Positions 7,738-17,156 of a stretch of DNA of 64,000 bases are shown piece by piece. The translations under genes and the position numbers were made by a program. The first letter of the stretch is position 1. The number at the start of each line of letters is the position of its first letter. The notes beneath the pieces were generated by a model. The model was given only the letters and a program-made list of their open reading frames with translations, made no database searches and was not told the origin of the DNA. Origin of the DNA: an uncultured Bacteroidales bacterium (GTDB lineage: Bacteria; Bacteroidota; Bacteroidia; Bacteroidales; Bacteroidaceae); the NCBI GenBank assembly GCA_937916465.1, contig CALFTK010000037.1, positions 1-64,000 on the forward strand, given 5' to 3'.

Positions 7738-8649
7738 TGCACCATCCTGATTTGCCAGTACAGGCCAACCATCTTCAGTCCACACTACGCTCTCTATGAT
7801 AGTGCTGCGTCCTAAAGTGTGATAACCATTTCTATAAGCGTGATAAACTATGTACCAGTTTCCATCGGCATCATCTATAAGAGTACCGTGTCCTTTTGAC
7901 CACCAATCTTCATCGGCAGAATAAGTGTGTACCATAGGATTGTATGGGCTGTTTTCCCAAGGGCCGGTAGCCGATTTGCTACGAGCTACTACACACATGT
8001 GGCTGGTTGGAGGACCTGCAGTTCCACCTTCGGCTGTAATTAGGTAGTAGTAATCTCCATGTTTACAGAATTTTGGAGATTCCAACCACATACCTTCTGT
8101 TTCCCATTCTGACGGGAATTCCCAACCATCATAGACTTTTTTGTTCCTGCCAACAGCTGCAAGACCATCGTCAGTAAGCTGAACCATAAAACCGTTGTTG
8201 GTATAAAGGTATCTTGTGCCGTCGTTATCTACTACGTGCCCGGGGTCTATGCCGTTTACATCAATTTTGATAGGTTCGCTCCATGGACCTTCTATTTTAT
8301 CGGCTGTAACAACAAAGTTTTCTCCACCGCTTGTTGGGTAGTAGATGTAATATTTGTCACCGACCTTACAGATGTCCGGAGCAAAAATCGAGTAGTCCTG
8401 CCCCTGTACTGCGCGTGCAACAGGCTCCCAGTTAATTAAATCGGTAGAATGCCAAACAAGCAGACCTGGATAGTAGGTAAAGGACGAATGTGTCATGTAG
8501 AAGTCATTACCGTCACGCATAATTGTCGGGTCAGGATAGTCGCCCGGGAAAATACAACTCTTTATGTAGTTGGTTTCAGTTTTTTGTGTACAGCCAATGT
8601 TGGCAAACAGTGTGATTACTGCTGTTAAAATCAGGAACGTTTTTTTCAT
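7303..8649 (-). CDS. GH43 beta-xylosidase/alpha-L-arabinofuranosidase, lipoprotein
   Basis: 448 residues with a lipoprotein signal (ANIGC, lipid-modified Cys20), so membrane-anchored. The GH43 propeller shows DYPDPT (base Asp40), NGIDPG (pKa-modulating Asp135) and MWLESPKF (acid Glu190). Residues ~305-448 form a C-terminal beta-sandwich of the type often attached to GH43 enzymes. Substrate is probably xylo-oligosaccharide or arabinose side chains; the subfamily cannot be fixed from motifs. It is the first gene of an operon with the SDR enzyme. Its 3' third has been copied to 5743-6183. Confidence 0.9.
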   Translation of the reverse strand: MKKTFLILTAVITLFANIGCTQKTETNYIKSCIFPGDYPDPTIMRDGNDFYMTHSSFTYYPGLLVWHSTDLINWEPVARAVQGQDYSIFAPDICKVGDKYYIYYPTSGGENFVVTADKIEGPWSEPIKIDVNGIDPGHVVDNDGTRYLYTNNGFMVQLTDDGLAAVGRNKKVYDGWEFPSEWETEGMWLESPKFCKHGDYYYLITAEGGTAGPPTSHMCVVARSKSATGPWENSPYNPMVHTYSADEDWWSKGHGTLIDDADGNWYIVYHAYRNGYHTLGRSTIIESVVWTEDGWPVLANQDGAEWDNKGLNSNFDYLKDFSNPIMWTKWEPGFEGGTLWNTTTIDESYEITAEFESNGAAAGLYLFYNEKAYTGTQLNDSHFYIRILNDKNVVSVWSSTDGEKWNQVIKNQDVSSYHHNTYQGFFALRPSIMVNDGVTVKDFKYVTK

Positions 8650-8789
8650 AATTTAATCGATATTTTGGTTTACATTTTTTTGCTTTTCGCTACGTTTTGC
8701 AATGTTAAGCAAAATTCTTCTTATTATAAAATAAGGAGGTATGATATTTTTATGTAAGTTTGCGCTAATAAACAGGAAATAGAGAACAG

Positions 8790-9464
8790 ATGATAGAGTT
8801 GGCGATTTTGGCTTCTGCTAACGGTACCAATGCGCAGGCTATAATTGAAGCTACTAAAAGTGGAAAACTGGATGCAAATGTGCGCGTAGTTCTTACAAAT
8901 AAACCGGAAGCAGGAGTCATAGAGAGAGCAAAAAAAGCGGGGATACCGGTGGAGATAATTCCTTCACGTGGTTACAAAAACAGGAGAGAAGAGTACGATA
9001 CCTTAGTAGTTAAGGCATTGGAAAAATATAATGTTGATACCATTGCATTGGCGGGTTGGATGCGCATTCTAAGCCCTGTCTTTATAAATGCATACGGTGG
9101 TAGAATTATAAATCTGCATCCTGCAATACTGCCCAGTTTTAAGGGACATAAAGGTATTGAAGATGCGTACGCATACGGAGTGAAGATAACAGGTTGTTCT
9201 GTACATCTGGTAGTGCCGGAATTGGACGCAGGTCCGTTGATTATTCAGGCTGCTGTACCGGTTAAAGGCGATATGGATATGCTGGAGGCCCAGATTCATA
9301 GAATGGAATACAGAATATTACCTCAGGCTCTGCAGTGGTTCAGCGAGGGAAGAATTTCACTTGATGGACGTCATGTAAGAGTTGCCGAATCAGCAACCGA
9401 ATGCAGAAAAATTGAGTATATCGAAGGCTGTCTGGTTTCACCGGCGCTGGAGGAAAAAATATAA
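8790..9464 (+). CDS. purN: phosphoribosylglycinamide formyltransferase
   Basis: Transfers a formyl group from 10-formyl-THF to GAR in purine synthesis. The 224-residue protein has the PurN catalytic set: Asn108 and His110 in NLHPAILPSFKGH and Asp146 in ELDAGPLI. The N-terminal LASANGTNAQ loop binds phosphate. The last ~25 residues extend past the usual fold. A TAAGTTTG box (8755-8762) upstream may be its -7 element. It heads a run of six plus-strand genes; its TAA shares one base with the ATG of deoD. Confidence 0.93.
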   Translation: MIELAILASANGTNAQAIIEATKSGKLDANVRVVLTNKPEAGVIERAKKAGIPVEIIPSRGYKNRREEYDTLVVKALEKYNVDTIALAGWMRILSPVFINAYGGRIINLHPAILPSFKGHKGIEDAYAYGVKITGCSVHLVVPELDAGPLIIQAAVPVKGDMDMLEAQIHRMEYRILPQALQWFSEGRISLDGRHVRVAESATECRKIEYIEGCLVSPALEEKI

Positions 9465-10186
9465 TGGTTATGGGAAAAGGGAATACACCAACATCGCACA
9501 TAGGTGCCAAATATGGCGAAATAGCCGAAACAGTAATAATGTCAGGCGATCCGCTACGCGCAAAGTTTATTGCAGAAAATTTTTTGCAAGAACCGGTTCT
9601 GTATAATCAGATACGTGGAATGTATGGATATACAGGCCTGTATAAAGGGAAACGAGTATCTGTGCAAGGACACGGTATGGGTATTCCATCTATTGGCATT
9701 TATACATACGAACTATTTAACAACTATGATGTTCAGCAGATAATCAGAGTAGGTACTGCAGGTGCATTGGTGCCGGATTTAAAGTTAGGCGATATGGTTT
9801 TTGCCATGGGAGCCTGTACCGATTCCAACTACGGACATCAGTTCTCAATTCCGGGTCATTTTGCTCCGATAGCCGATTATGGCCTTCTGGAAAATGCTGT
9901 TCGCGTGGCTCGTGAAAACAGTTTTAGTTTCAAAGTGGGTAATGTCTATTCTGCCGATGTCTTTTACGATGAATCTGAAAAGCAGATGCTTTGGGGTGAA
10001 AAGATGGGAGTATTAGCGGTGGAAATGGAGACCACAGCACTATATGTAAATGCTGCAGCAGCAGGACGTAAAGCTTTGACTATTTGTACTATATCAGATC
10101 AATTGGTTACAAAAGAATTTGCTTCGGTGGAAGAACGTCAGACAAAGTTCCGCAATATGATGAAAGTTGCATTGGAAATAGCTTAA
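9464..10186 (+). CDS. deoD: purine nucleoside phosphorylase, DeoD type
   Basis: Phosphorolysis of purine (deoxy)nucleosides in salvage. The 240-residue protein has SGDPLRAKF, VQGHGMGIPS, VGTAGAL and AVEMETTALY, the hallmarks of the hexameric low-molecular-mass (DeoD) type. It overlaps the purN stop by one base (TAATG). A second start, MGKGN, lies two codons downstream. Pairing de novo and salvage purine genes in one operon makes metabolic sense. Confidence 0.94.
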   Translation: MVMGKGNTPTSHIGAKYGEIAETVIMSGDPLRAKFIAENFLQEPVLYNQIRGMYGYTGLYKGKRVSVQGHGMGIPSIGIYTYELFNNYDVQQIIRVGTAGALVPDLKLGDMVFAMGACTDSNYGHQFSIPGHFAPIADYGLLENAVRVARENSFSFKVGNVYSADVFYDESEKQMLWGEKMGVLAVEMETTALYVNAAAAGRKALTICTISDQLVTKEFASVEERQTKFRNMMKVALEIA

Positions 10187-10199
10187 ACCAAATAAGAAT

Positions 10200-10610
10200 A
10201 TGAAGAGAGTATTGTTTTATATTGCAGCAGCCTTGATGGCTGTATTTACATTTACAAGTTGTGTAGAAGATGAGTATGGATACCCTCCGGTTTATGGTAA
10301 GGTGTATTGTGTAAACGAAAATCCTGTTGCAGGCGATTCTTTGATCTTCAGGGTAGAGATTAAAGAACCCGGTAATGGCGCATATAAAGCTACCTACACA
10401 TGGAGAGTGAATGGAGTAGAGTATAAGAAAGTAGATGTGTTAGACCCATTTGTAAAGGCCCCGGAGATAGGTTATCCAAATGCCAAGGCTGGAACATATA
10501 GAGTTTCAATGAGCGCGTCGTTCAAAATGGCATTGCCTATGGAGTCGGGTCAGATAGCATCTTCAGCATCGTCGCAGACCGGAACAATTACAGTGGCTGC
10601 AAAACAGTAG
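10200..10610 (+). CDS. hypothetical lipoprotein
   Basis: 136 residues. The signal peptide ends in a lipobox-like TFTSC (Cys21), so a lipoprotein is likely. The mature part is beta-rich with an Ig-like feel (YTWRVNGVEYKKVDV, AGTYRVSMSAS). I do not recognise a named family. It is 13 bp after deoD and 4 bp before prmC, so it belongs to the operon. Confidence 0.75.
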   Translation: MKRVLFYIAAALMAVFTFTSCVEDEYGYPPVYGKVYCVNENPVAGDSLIFRVEIKEPGNGAYKATYTWRVNGVEYKKVDVLDPFVKAPEIGYPNAKAGTYRVSMSASFKMALPMESGQIASSASSQTGTITVAAKQ

Positions 10611-10614
10611 CCCT

Positions 10615-11454
10615 ATGAAAGAGTTGTTGACACACATAAGTGACCGTTTGAACAAAAGATATAGTTCAGGCGAATTGGACGCTATTGTGGCAACTCTATG
10701 TCTGGATTATCTGGAAATTCCTCAAATAAAGTTCTATTTAAAAGAGAAAATAGAATTGTCGCCAGTTTGCCGGCAGAAGTTGGAAACAGCTCTAATCAGG
10801 CTTGAAAAAGGTGAACCTTTACAGTACGTAATGGGGTACACATCTTTTTGCGGATTACGTTTTAAGGTTGATAATTCGGTGCTGATACCCAGACCTGAAA
10901 CAGCCGAACTGGTTGAATGGGTTCTGCAAACAACAAAAGATGAACCTTCCATATTGGACGTAGGAACCGGGAGCGGTTGTATAGCTGTTACATTGGCAAA
11001 AAGGTTGCCCGGCGCAAAAGTAGATGCGTGTGATATTAGTTCAGATGCATTGAACGTAGCGTATGAAAACAGTGTCGTCAACGGTTCAAAAGTTTTATTT
11101 CATAAACGCGACATACTGACTGATAGAAATATAGACAAGAAATATGATATAATAGTAAGTAATCCTCCTTATATAACCGAAATAGAAAAAAAAGATATGG
11201 ATGATACCGTCTTAAACTATGAACCACATACTGCGTTATTTGTAAACAATCCTAATCCTCTGCTCTTTTATAATGCAATAGCTGATTTTGGTCTGCAATG
11301 TTTAAATAGTGGTGGATCAATATTTTTTGAAATCAATCCTGTTTACCATAACGAAATGGTGTCGATGCTTAAAGAAAGAGGATATATAAATGTTGAATTA
11401 CGTCAAGATATATTCAATAAAAACAGAATGATAAAAGCTGATATTTATGGATGA
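10615..11454 (+). CDS. prmC: peptide chain release factor N5-glutamine methyltransferase
   Basis: Methylates the GGQ glutamine of release factors. The 279-residue protein has an N-terminal helical domain, VLIPRPETAELVEW, the SAM-binding DVGTGSGCIAV and the catalytic NPPY starting at residue 183. The reading frame overlaps recX by 8 bp, showing tight coupling. Confidence 0.93.
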   Translation: MKELLTHISDRLNKRYSSGELDAIVATLCLDYLEIPQIKFYLKEKIELSPVCRQKLETALIRLEKGEPLQYVMGYTSFCGLRFKVDNSVLIPRPETAELVEWVLQTTKDEPSILDVGTGSGCIAVTLAKRLPGAKVDACDISSDALNVAYENSVVNGSKVLFHKRDILTDRNIDKKYDIIVSNPPYITEIEKKDMDDTVLNYEPHTALFVNNPNPLLFYNAIADFGLQCLNSGGSIFFEINPVYHNEMVSMLKERGYINVELRQDIFNKNRMIKADIYG

Positions 11455-11905
11455 AAAGGATGCACTTTTAAGAATGGAGACATATTGCTCTTCGGCAGAA
11501 CATTGTATATATGATGTTCGCCAAAAATTGGAAAAAATTGACCTATCGCAAGAACAGATGGATAGTATAGTCGAAGTACTGTTAAGAGAAAAATTTATTG
11601 ATGAAAAACGCTATTCTTCTGCTTTTGTTCACGATAAGATAATGTTTGCCAAATGGGGTAGAAACAAAATATCTGCCATGTTGTGGCAAAAAAGAATTCC
11701 TCAAAATATTATATCGGAGGTGCTGGAAGATATTGATACTGAACTTTATCTGTCTGTTCTACAAGATGTTATTGCATCTAAAAGACGTGAAGTGAAAGGG
11801 AAAACCGAATACGAAAAAAATATTAAGCTTATTAAATCTGTAGCATCAAGAGGCTTTGAAATACCATTGATAAAACAATTCGTTAATATAGAGGAAGAGT
11901 GGTGA
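11447..11905 (+). CDS. recX: RecX family regulatory protein
   Basis: 152 residues, all-helical, with RecX three-helix repeats: YDVRQKL near the start, REKFIDEKRYSSAFVHDKIMF in the middle, and WGRNKISAMLWQKRIPQNII. RecX limits RecA filament growth. recA is not in this window. The start overlaps prmC and the stop overlaps the comF-like gene. Confidence 0.85.
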   Translation: MDEKDALLRMETYCSSAEHCIYDVRQKLEKIDLSQEQMDSIVEVLLREKFIDEKRYSSAFVHDKIMFAKWGRNKISAMLWQKRIPQNIISEVLEDIDTELYLSVLQDVIASKRREVKGKTEYEKNIKLIKSVASRGFEIPLIKQFVNIEEEW

Positions 11906-12591
11906 ATATTCTAAAATCTCTATTGGAGATATTGCTTCCACGCTATTGTAAAGTGTGTGGACGTCGTTTGGCAGTTACTGAAGAACATTTGTGTGTAAAC
12001 TGTCTGCTATCTATGCCATATTATAACAATTATAAAGGCGGAATGAATATACCGGAGGAGTTGCTTTTTTCTGTACGTACTCTTGTAAGGGCAGAATCAA
12101 TGTTGACATACGACAAAGAGAGTAACTATAGAAAAATTCTGTATCATCTTAAATACTATGGACATCCCGAAGTGGCAACGTATTTGTCACGAATGGCTGC
12201 ATATAGATTGCAAGAGAGTAATTTCTTTGATGGGATTGATTATATAATACCTGTCCCTTTATCAAAAAAAAAGAAAAAAAGCAGAGGATACAATCAGTGT
12301 AGCTATATTGCAAAAGGTATTAGTGACGTAACCGGAATAGAGATAGCCGATAATATAATTCTACGTTCTGTCACTAATACACAACAGGCAGCAAAAGGCA
12401 AATTGCAGCGTTGGGAGAATGCAGAAGGTATATTTCAGGTAATGCATCCCGAATTGATAGAAAATAAACATCTGTTGATAGTGGATGATGTTATGACTAC
12501 CGGTTCCACTCTGAATTCCATGTTGTCAGTTATAGAAAAGAGTGTACCTACTGTAAAACAGAGCGTATTTACTCTGGCTCTTGCTAAGTAG
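11899..12591 (+). CDS. ComF-like phosphoribosyltransferase-fold protein
   Basis: About 230 residues. An N-terminal zinc-finger pattern (CKVCG at 17-21 and CVNC at 32-35) is followed by a phosphoribosyltransferase domain with PVPLSKKKKKSRGYNQ and the PRPP motif LLIVDDVMTTGST. The family is linked to DNA uptake in naturally competent bacteria, though its biochemical role is unsettled. Two GTG starts (11899 and 11902) both overlap recX; no ATG is available. It ends 2 bp from the end of convergent queA. Confidence 0.85.
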   Translation: MVNILKSLLEILLPRYCKVCGRRLAVTEEHLCVNCLLSMPYYNNYKGGMNIPEELLFSVRTLVRAESMLTYDKESNYRKILYHLKYYGHPEVATYLSRMAAYRLQESNFFDGIDYIIPVPLSKKKKKSRGYNQCSYIAKGISDVTGIEIADNIILRSVTNTQQAAKGKLQRWENAEGIFQVMHPELIENKHLLIVDDVMTTGSTLNSMLSVIEKSVPTVKQSVFTLALAK

Positions 12592-12593
12592 AA

Positions 12594-13832
12594 TCAGGGT
12601 ATTAACAGTGAACTGTCTCCATAGCTAAGGAAACGAAAATCGTTTTCCAAAGCATAATCATACATCCTTTTCCAGTCGCCGTTGATAAATGCAGATACAA
12701 GCAGAAGCAGAGTGCTTTGTGGCTGATGGAAATTTGTTACCATCATTTTTACTATATGGAACTTATATCCCGGAACTATGATAATCTGAGTGCTGGTTTT
12801 AAGAGCATCCAAACCATGTCTGTCCAGATAATCAATTATACTTTGTAGCGCTTGAACAGTAGTTAGTGTGTTGTTCTGTTCGTTGTATGGTGCCCATTGC
12901 GGAACGTGCATATCTTCTTCAGAGGCATCAGGGTTATTACTTAGATATACACCTATATAGTAGAGACTCTCCAGGGTTCGTACAGAGGTGGTTCCCACTG
13001 CAATGGCATTTCCGTTGTGGGCTATCAGACGCTCTATTGTCTTTCTGTTTACAACAATATATTCGGTGTGCATTTCATGCCCGGCAATGTTTTCGCTTTT
13101 TACAGGTTTAAATGTACCTGCACCAACGTGAAGCGTAAGCTCTTCTCGTTCTATACCAATAATGTCAATATCCGATAGCACTTTGTCTGTAAAGTGTAGT
13201 CCTGCAGTAGGTGCAGCTACACTCCCTTTGATTTTTGAATATACAGTCTGGTATGTGGTTTTGTCGCTATCTTGCGACTCTCTATTCAGATATGGAGGTA
13301 TAGGAATCTCACCAATAGTTTCCAATAGTTCGGCAAAAGTTAATCCTCCATTCCAACTGAATTTTATAGTATGCCCGGAATTGGAAGATTCAACTCTTTG
13401 GGCAGAAAGCTGCAACTGTTTGTCACCTATAGTTATGGTTTTGGTTAAACAGCCCTCTTTCCATCTCTTCAAATTACCAACCAGACAGTGCCATTCACAC
13501 TCTTCTGTCTGATTGAACATAACCTGGTAGTCATTCGGGCATACAGGCTCCAAAAGAAAAATCTCAATAAGAGCTCCCTGTGATTTAGGGCCTCCTGTAG
13601 GCTCTTTCCTAAAATGAAGTCTGGCTTGAATAACTTTAGTGTTGTTGAAAACCATAACAGCTCCCGATGGTAAATAATTCGGTAACGATGTGAATACATC
13701 ATGACTGATATTGCCTTTGTTGTATATTAACAGTTTGGAACTGTCTCTGTTTGGTAGTGGGAACTTGGCAATTCTTTCATCCGGAAGCGGATAGTTGTAA
13801 TCTGTAGTCTTAATAGCTTTGAATTCTTCCAT
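12594..13832 (-). CDS. queA: tRNA preQ1(34) S-adenosylmethionine ribosyltransferase-isomerase
   Basis: Penultimate enzyme of queuosine synthesis; moves the ribosyl part of SAM onto preQ1 in tRNA. Family motifs include DYNYPLPDERIAKFPLPNRDSSKLL near the start, VFNNTKVIQARL, SVAAPTAGLHFT, LHVGAGTFKPV and NFHQPQSTLLLLVSAF. I place the start at 13832 (MEEFKAIK) because the family begins just before this domain; an ATG at 13865 would add 11 residues. At 412 residues it is longer than the ~350 of Proteobacteria. Confidence 0.93.
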   Translation of the reverse strand: MEEFKAIKTTDYNYPLPDERIAKFPLPNRDSSKLLIYNKGNISHDVFTSLPNYLPSGAVMVFNNTKVIQARLHFRKEPTGGPKSQGALIEIFLLEPVCPNDYQVMFNQTEECEWHCLVGNLKRWKEGCLTKTITIGDKQLQLSAQRVESSNSGHTIKFSWNGGLTFAELLETIGEIPIPPYLNRESQDSDKTTYQTVYSKIKGSVAAPTAGLHFTDKVLSDIDIIGIEREELTLHVGAGTFKPVKSENIAGHEMHTEYIVVNRKTIERLIAHNGNAIAVGTTSVRTLESLYYIGVYLSNNPDASEEDMHVPQWAPYNEQNNTLTTVQALQSIIDYLDRHGLDALKTSTQIIIVPGYKFHIVKMMVTNFHQPQSTLLLLVSAFINGDWKRMYDYALENDFRFLSYGDSSLLIP

Positions 13833-13880
13833 ACTGTACGGTTTTCTACCGACAAAATTACACATTTATGTGGTATCAGA

Positions 13881-13911
13881 TTTCTAATACAAGAATAAAA
13901 AGGTAATTTTG
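13881..13911 (+). promoter_or_regulatory. promoter of the HAD phosphatase gene
   Basis: TTTC (13881-13884, one mismatch to TTTG), 19 bases, then TAATTTTG (13904-13911, full TANNTTTG match). The ATG is 17 bp further on. Confidence 0.6.
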
Positions 13912-13927
13912 TAAAAAAATAGATTGA

Positions 13928-14776
13928 ATGAAAGTTCCTACAGTAGCATTAATGTATGATTTCGATGGCACTTTATCGCCTGCAAATATGCAGGAGTATG
14001 ATTTTATGAATGCCATTGGCTTGAAAGAGAAGAATACCTTTTGGGATGACGCATACAAACTGGCAAAACAACAGGATGCCAGCTCTATTTTAAGCTATAT
14101 GAAGCTAATGGTGGATAAAGCTAAAGCAGGCGGATTAAGCATCAGAAGACAACAGTTTGTGGAATTTGGCAAGGGTATAGAGCTATATCAGGGAGTAGAA
14201 GATTGGTTTCCAATGATAAACGAGGAGGGTAGGAAGATGGGTGTAAATGTGGAACACTATATAATATCGTCCGGTTTGAAGGAACTGATAGAAGGTACAT
14301 CCATTGCAAAATACTTTAAGCAGATATATGCTTGTTCATTTATGTATGAAAATGATGAAGCCATCTGGCCGGCGGTTGCAGTAGATTTTACATCGAAGAC
14401 CCAATTTATTTTTATGATAAACAAAGGCATATATGAAATCTACGAAAACTCAAAAATTAATGACTCCATGCCGGACGAAGGTCGTCCGGTGCCATTCCAG
14501 AATATGATATATTTGGGTGATGGTGAAACCGACATTCCAAGTATGAGAATTATCAAATCTGAAGGTGGACACTCTATTGCCATTTTCAAAGAGAATGTAG
14601 ATAACAGCAGAGCTCAGGCAAAAAATCTGGTAAAGCGAGGAAGAGTAAATTTTGCGTGTCCCGGTGATTATCGCAGGGGAGGTGAATTATACAACGCTGT
14701 AATGGCAACAATGGCAAAGATAAAAACCGACAGCATATTCCATAAATTGGAAAAAAAGAATCAGAGTAAAATATAA
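13928..14776 (+). CDS. HAD family phosphatase
   Basis: 282 residues of the haloacid dehalogenase superfamily. Motif I is DFDGTL (nucleophile Asp12, general acid Asp14), motif II IISSGL, and motif III/IV LGDGETDIPSM. The insert between motifs I and II is helical, as in C1-cap enzymes such as phosphoserine phosphatases. Substrate is unknown; it is cytoplasmic. It has its own promoter and is divergent from queA. Confidence 0.85.
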   Translation: MKVPTVALMYDFDGTLSPANMQEYDFMNAIGLKEKNTFWDDAYKLAKQQDASSILSYMKLMVDKAKAGGLSIRRQQFVEFGKGIELYQGVEDWFPMINEEGRKMGVNVEHYIISSGLKELIEGTSIAKYFKQIYACSFMYENDEAIWPAVAVDFTSKTQFIFMINKGIYEIYENSKINDSMPDEGRPVPFQNMIYLGDGETDIPSMRIIKSEGGHSIAIFKENVDNSRAQAKNLVKRGRVNFACPGDYRRGGELYNAVMATMAKIKTDSIFHKLEKKNQSKI

Positions 14777-14783
14777 ACTGCTG

Positions 14784-16193
14784 TCACTGCTTATTAGATA
14801 CTTTTTCTTTAGCCGACAATTCATTCAGAATACCTATAACAAAAGGTAGCGCCAATAGAAATGTACATGTATCGGCAATAGCCATGGTGGCTTCCAATCC
14901 GCGAATGCCCCATATCTGTGGTACTATAAGTATGGCGGGAATAAAGAACAGACCTTGTCTGCTCATGGCTAAAATTGTAGCCGGCAAGGTTCTGCAGATA
15001 TTTTGCAGCAGCATATTGGTAGGGGTAGTCAAACCAACAAAAGGAAAAGCCAGACATTGCCAGCGTAGCACGCGTGCTCCTATCTCTATGAGTATGGGAT
15101 CTTCGTCACGGAAGAATGCTACAATTTCTGGTGCAAAAATTATTCCTGCTGCAGACATAGAGCATATAATGATGGTACTTGTTTTCATTGTAAACAGATA
15201 CGATTCTTTAACCCTTTTGTATAATTCTGCTCCCCAGTTATAACCGCATACAGGTTGAAAGCCCTGTCCGAACCCCAAAATTATTGACATGGCGAACAGC
15301 ATAATTCTGGATACTACTGCAAATGCGGCAATGGTAGATGACTCTTCTCCGGGAAGGGCAAATTCAGCTGCTCCCCAATTTAACAGTATGGTTGCTATAC
15401 ACCCCAACGATTGCCTTAAAAATGATGGTATGCCTCCTCCAAATATATTCTTGTAGTAATATGCAGTAGGCTTGAATCGTTTTATGCGAATGTGGACATT
15501 GCCTTTGAATGTTGTAATAGTAAACAAGATACACCATGATATTGTCTGACTTATCATAGTTGCCAGTGATGCACCCGAAACGCCCAGATTCAGGTGATAT
15601 ATAAAAATAGGATCTAATATGATGTTGATTATAGCTCCGGAAACCAGACCTATCATAGCCTGCGAAGCATTGCCCTGTAATCGTAATTGGTTGTTTAAAA
15701 CCATTTGTGAAATCATTATTGGAGCAGCAATAAGCAGATAGCGCAGGTAATCTGTTGCATATCCTTCAATTTCGGGTGTGGCTCCAAGTAGCTTTGCAAA
15801 AGGGTGAATGAAAATCAGACCAAATAGGGTAATAACAGTACCTACTATAAAAGAAGAAAAGAATCCTGTCGATGCCATATATTCGGCGTCAGCCTCTTTT
15901 CTTGCACCCAAAGCTCTTGAAATATAATTTCCGGAACCGGAACCGAAAAAGAATCCAATAGCTTGTATAAATGATTGATAAGCAAATGCTATACCTACTC
16001 CGGCTGTGGCATTGGTACTGAGATGACCTATAAAGTATGAATCTACCAGATTGTACATGGCTGTAACGCTCATACTGATTATGGTAGGGACAGCTAACTT
16101 CAGTATAAGTTTACGGACCGGTTCCTGAGTCATCATAGTGTGCCGGTCTGCTTGGCGTCTTTTTTCTTCTATATAACAATCGGTGCCAATCAC
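14784..16193 (-). CDS. MATE family efflux transporter
   Basis: 469 residues with about 12 membrane helices in two similar halves. PVRKLILKLAVPTIISM and YNLVDSYFIGHLST are typical of the first MATE repeat. The family exports cationic drugs and metabolites using Na+ or H+ gradients. The family usually begins near MTQEPVRKLI, so starts at about 16136 or 16133 are plausible and the first ~19 residues may not be translated. It is convergent with the HAD gene, with a 7-bp gap. Confidence 0.9.
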   Translation of the reverse strand: MIGTDCYIEEKRRQADRHTMMTQEPVRKLILKLAVPTIISMSVTAMYNLVDSYFIGHLSTNATAGVGIAFAYQSFIQAIGFFFGSGSGNYISRALGARKEADAEYMASTGFFSSFIVGTVITLFGLIFIHPFAKLLGATPEIEGYATDYLRYLLIAAPIMISQMVLNNQLRLQGNASQAMIGLVSGAIINIILDPIFIYHLNLGVSGASLATMISQTISWCILFTITTFKGNVHIRIKRFKPTAYYYKNIFGGGIPSFLRQSLGCIATILLNWGAAEFALPGEESSTIAAFAVVSRIMLFAMSIILGFGQGFQPVCGYNWGAELYKRVKESYLFTMKTSTIIICSMSAAGIIFAPEIVAFFRDEDPILIEIGARVLRWQCLAFPFVGLTTPTNMLLQNICRTLPATILAMSRQGLFFIPAILIVPQIWGIRGLEATMAIADTCTFLLALPFVIGILNELSAKEKVSNKQ

Positions 16194-16334
16194 ATTGCGA
16201 ATTTACTCAAACTGATTCGATTAACAAATAAAAAGCTTTATTCAAGTTATCTTGTTGAAACTATTTTTCTCTAAATGTTCTATATTGTAGATTTCTTTTT
16301 TTAATTTTGGGGAAACAATAATAATTTGTGTCCT

Positions 16335-17156
16335 ATGAGTAAAATACAGGCAGAACGAATTAGCAGTATAGAGATTAAATCAATGTGGGGTAGAAAGCAT
16401 ATAGTGTGGGAACTTCGCCCCGATATCAATATATTGAGCGGTGTGAATGGTGCCGGTAAAAGTACTATATTGAACAAAGCCGTGGCAAAACTTGATTTTC
16501 TGTCTGAAAAAAGTGATGATGATTGCAATGATGTAACCATAAAGTTTTATCCTCCGGAAGCAGATATTATATCATACGATGTAATAAGGTGTGTTGATCG
16601 TCCTTTGATGCATAGTAATCTGCTGGAAAAGATGGCAGATCGTAATGTAGTGTCTGAACTGGACTGGCAGATTTATAAATTGCAGAGAAGATATCTGGAC
16701 TATCAGGTAAATATAGGTAATCGTACTATAGAATTGCTTACATCAGGAGATCCGGATAAGATGCTTTTGGCACAGAAAACATCAGCAAAGAAGGTTGAAT
16801 TTCTTGATTTTGTAGATTCTCTTTTTGCTGAAACTGGCAAAAAGATTGTTAGAGACAGCAATGAAATTCTTTTTGACCTAATGGGTACACGATTACTTCC
16901 TTACAGCCTCTCTTCGGGCGAAAAACAGTTGTTGGTAATTTTGCTGACTCTTTTGGTCCAGGATATGAAACCATGCGCAATCTTTATGGATGAACCGGAG
17001 GTGTCGTTACATATTGAGTGGCAGCAGAGATTGATATCGGCTGTTAGAAAGATGAATCCAAATGCCCAGATTATTCTAACTACTCATTCGCCGGCGGTAA
17101 TTATGGATGGATGGTTAGATGTGGTAACCGAAGTAGATGATATTACAGTTGAATGA
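16335..17156 (+). CDS. AAA/ABC-type ATPase, partner of a DUF4435 protein (PARIS AriA-like)
   Basis: 273 residues from ATG 16335; a longer TTG start at 16326 is less likely. Walker A GVNGAGKST (36-44), signature-like LSSGEKQ (192-198), Walker B AIFMDEPE (215-222) and the switch His in TTHSP (249-253) describe a compact SMC/ABC-like ATPase of the AAA_15/AAA_21 group. It overlaps the DUF4435 gene by 4 bp. ATPase plus DUF4435 is the layout of PARIS, an antiphage system (AriA senses, AriB is the toxin), but this ATPase is shorter than I recall for AriA. A -7-like TAATTTTG lies at 16302-16309. A housekeeping role is also possible. Confidence 0.85.
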   Translation: MSKIQAERISSIEIKSMWGRKHIVWELRPDINILSGVNGAGKSTILNKAVAKLDFLSEKSDDDCNDVTIKFYPPEADIISYDVIRCVDRPLMHSNLLEKMADRNVVSELDWQIYKLQRRYLDYQVNIGNRTIELLTSGDPDKMLLAQKTSAKKVEFLDFVDSLFAETGKKIVRDSNEILFDLMGTRLLPYSLSSGEKQLLVILLTLLVQDMKPCAIFMDEPEVSLHIEWQQRLISAVRKMNPNAQIILTTHSPAVIMDGWLDVVTEVDDITVE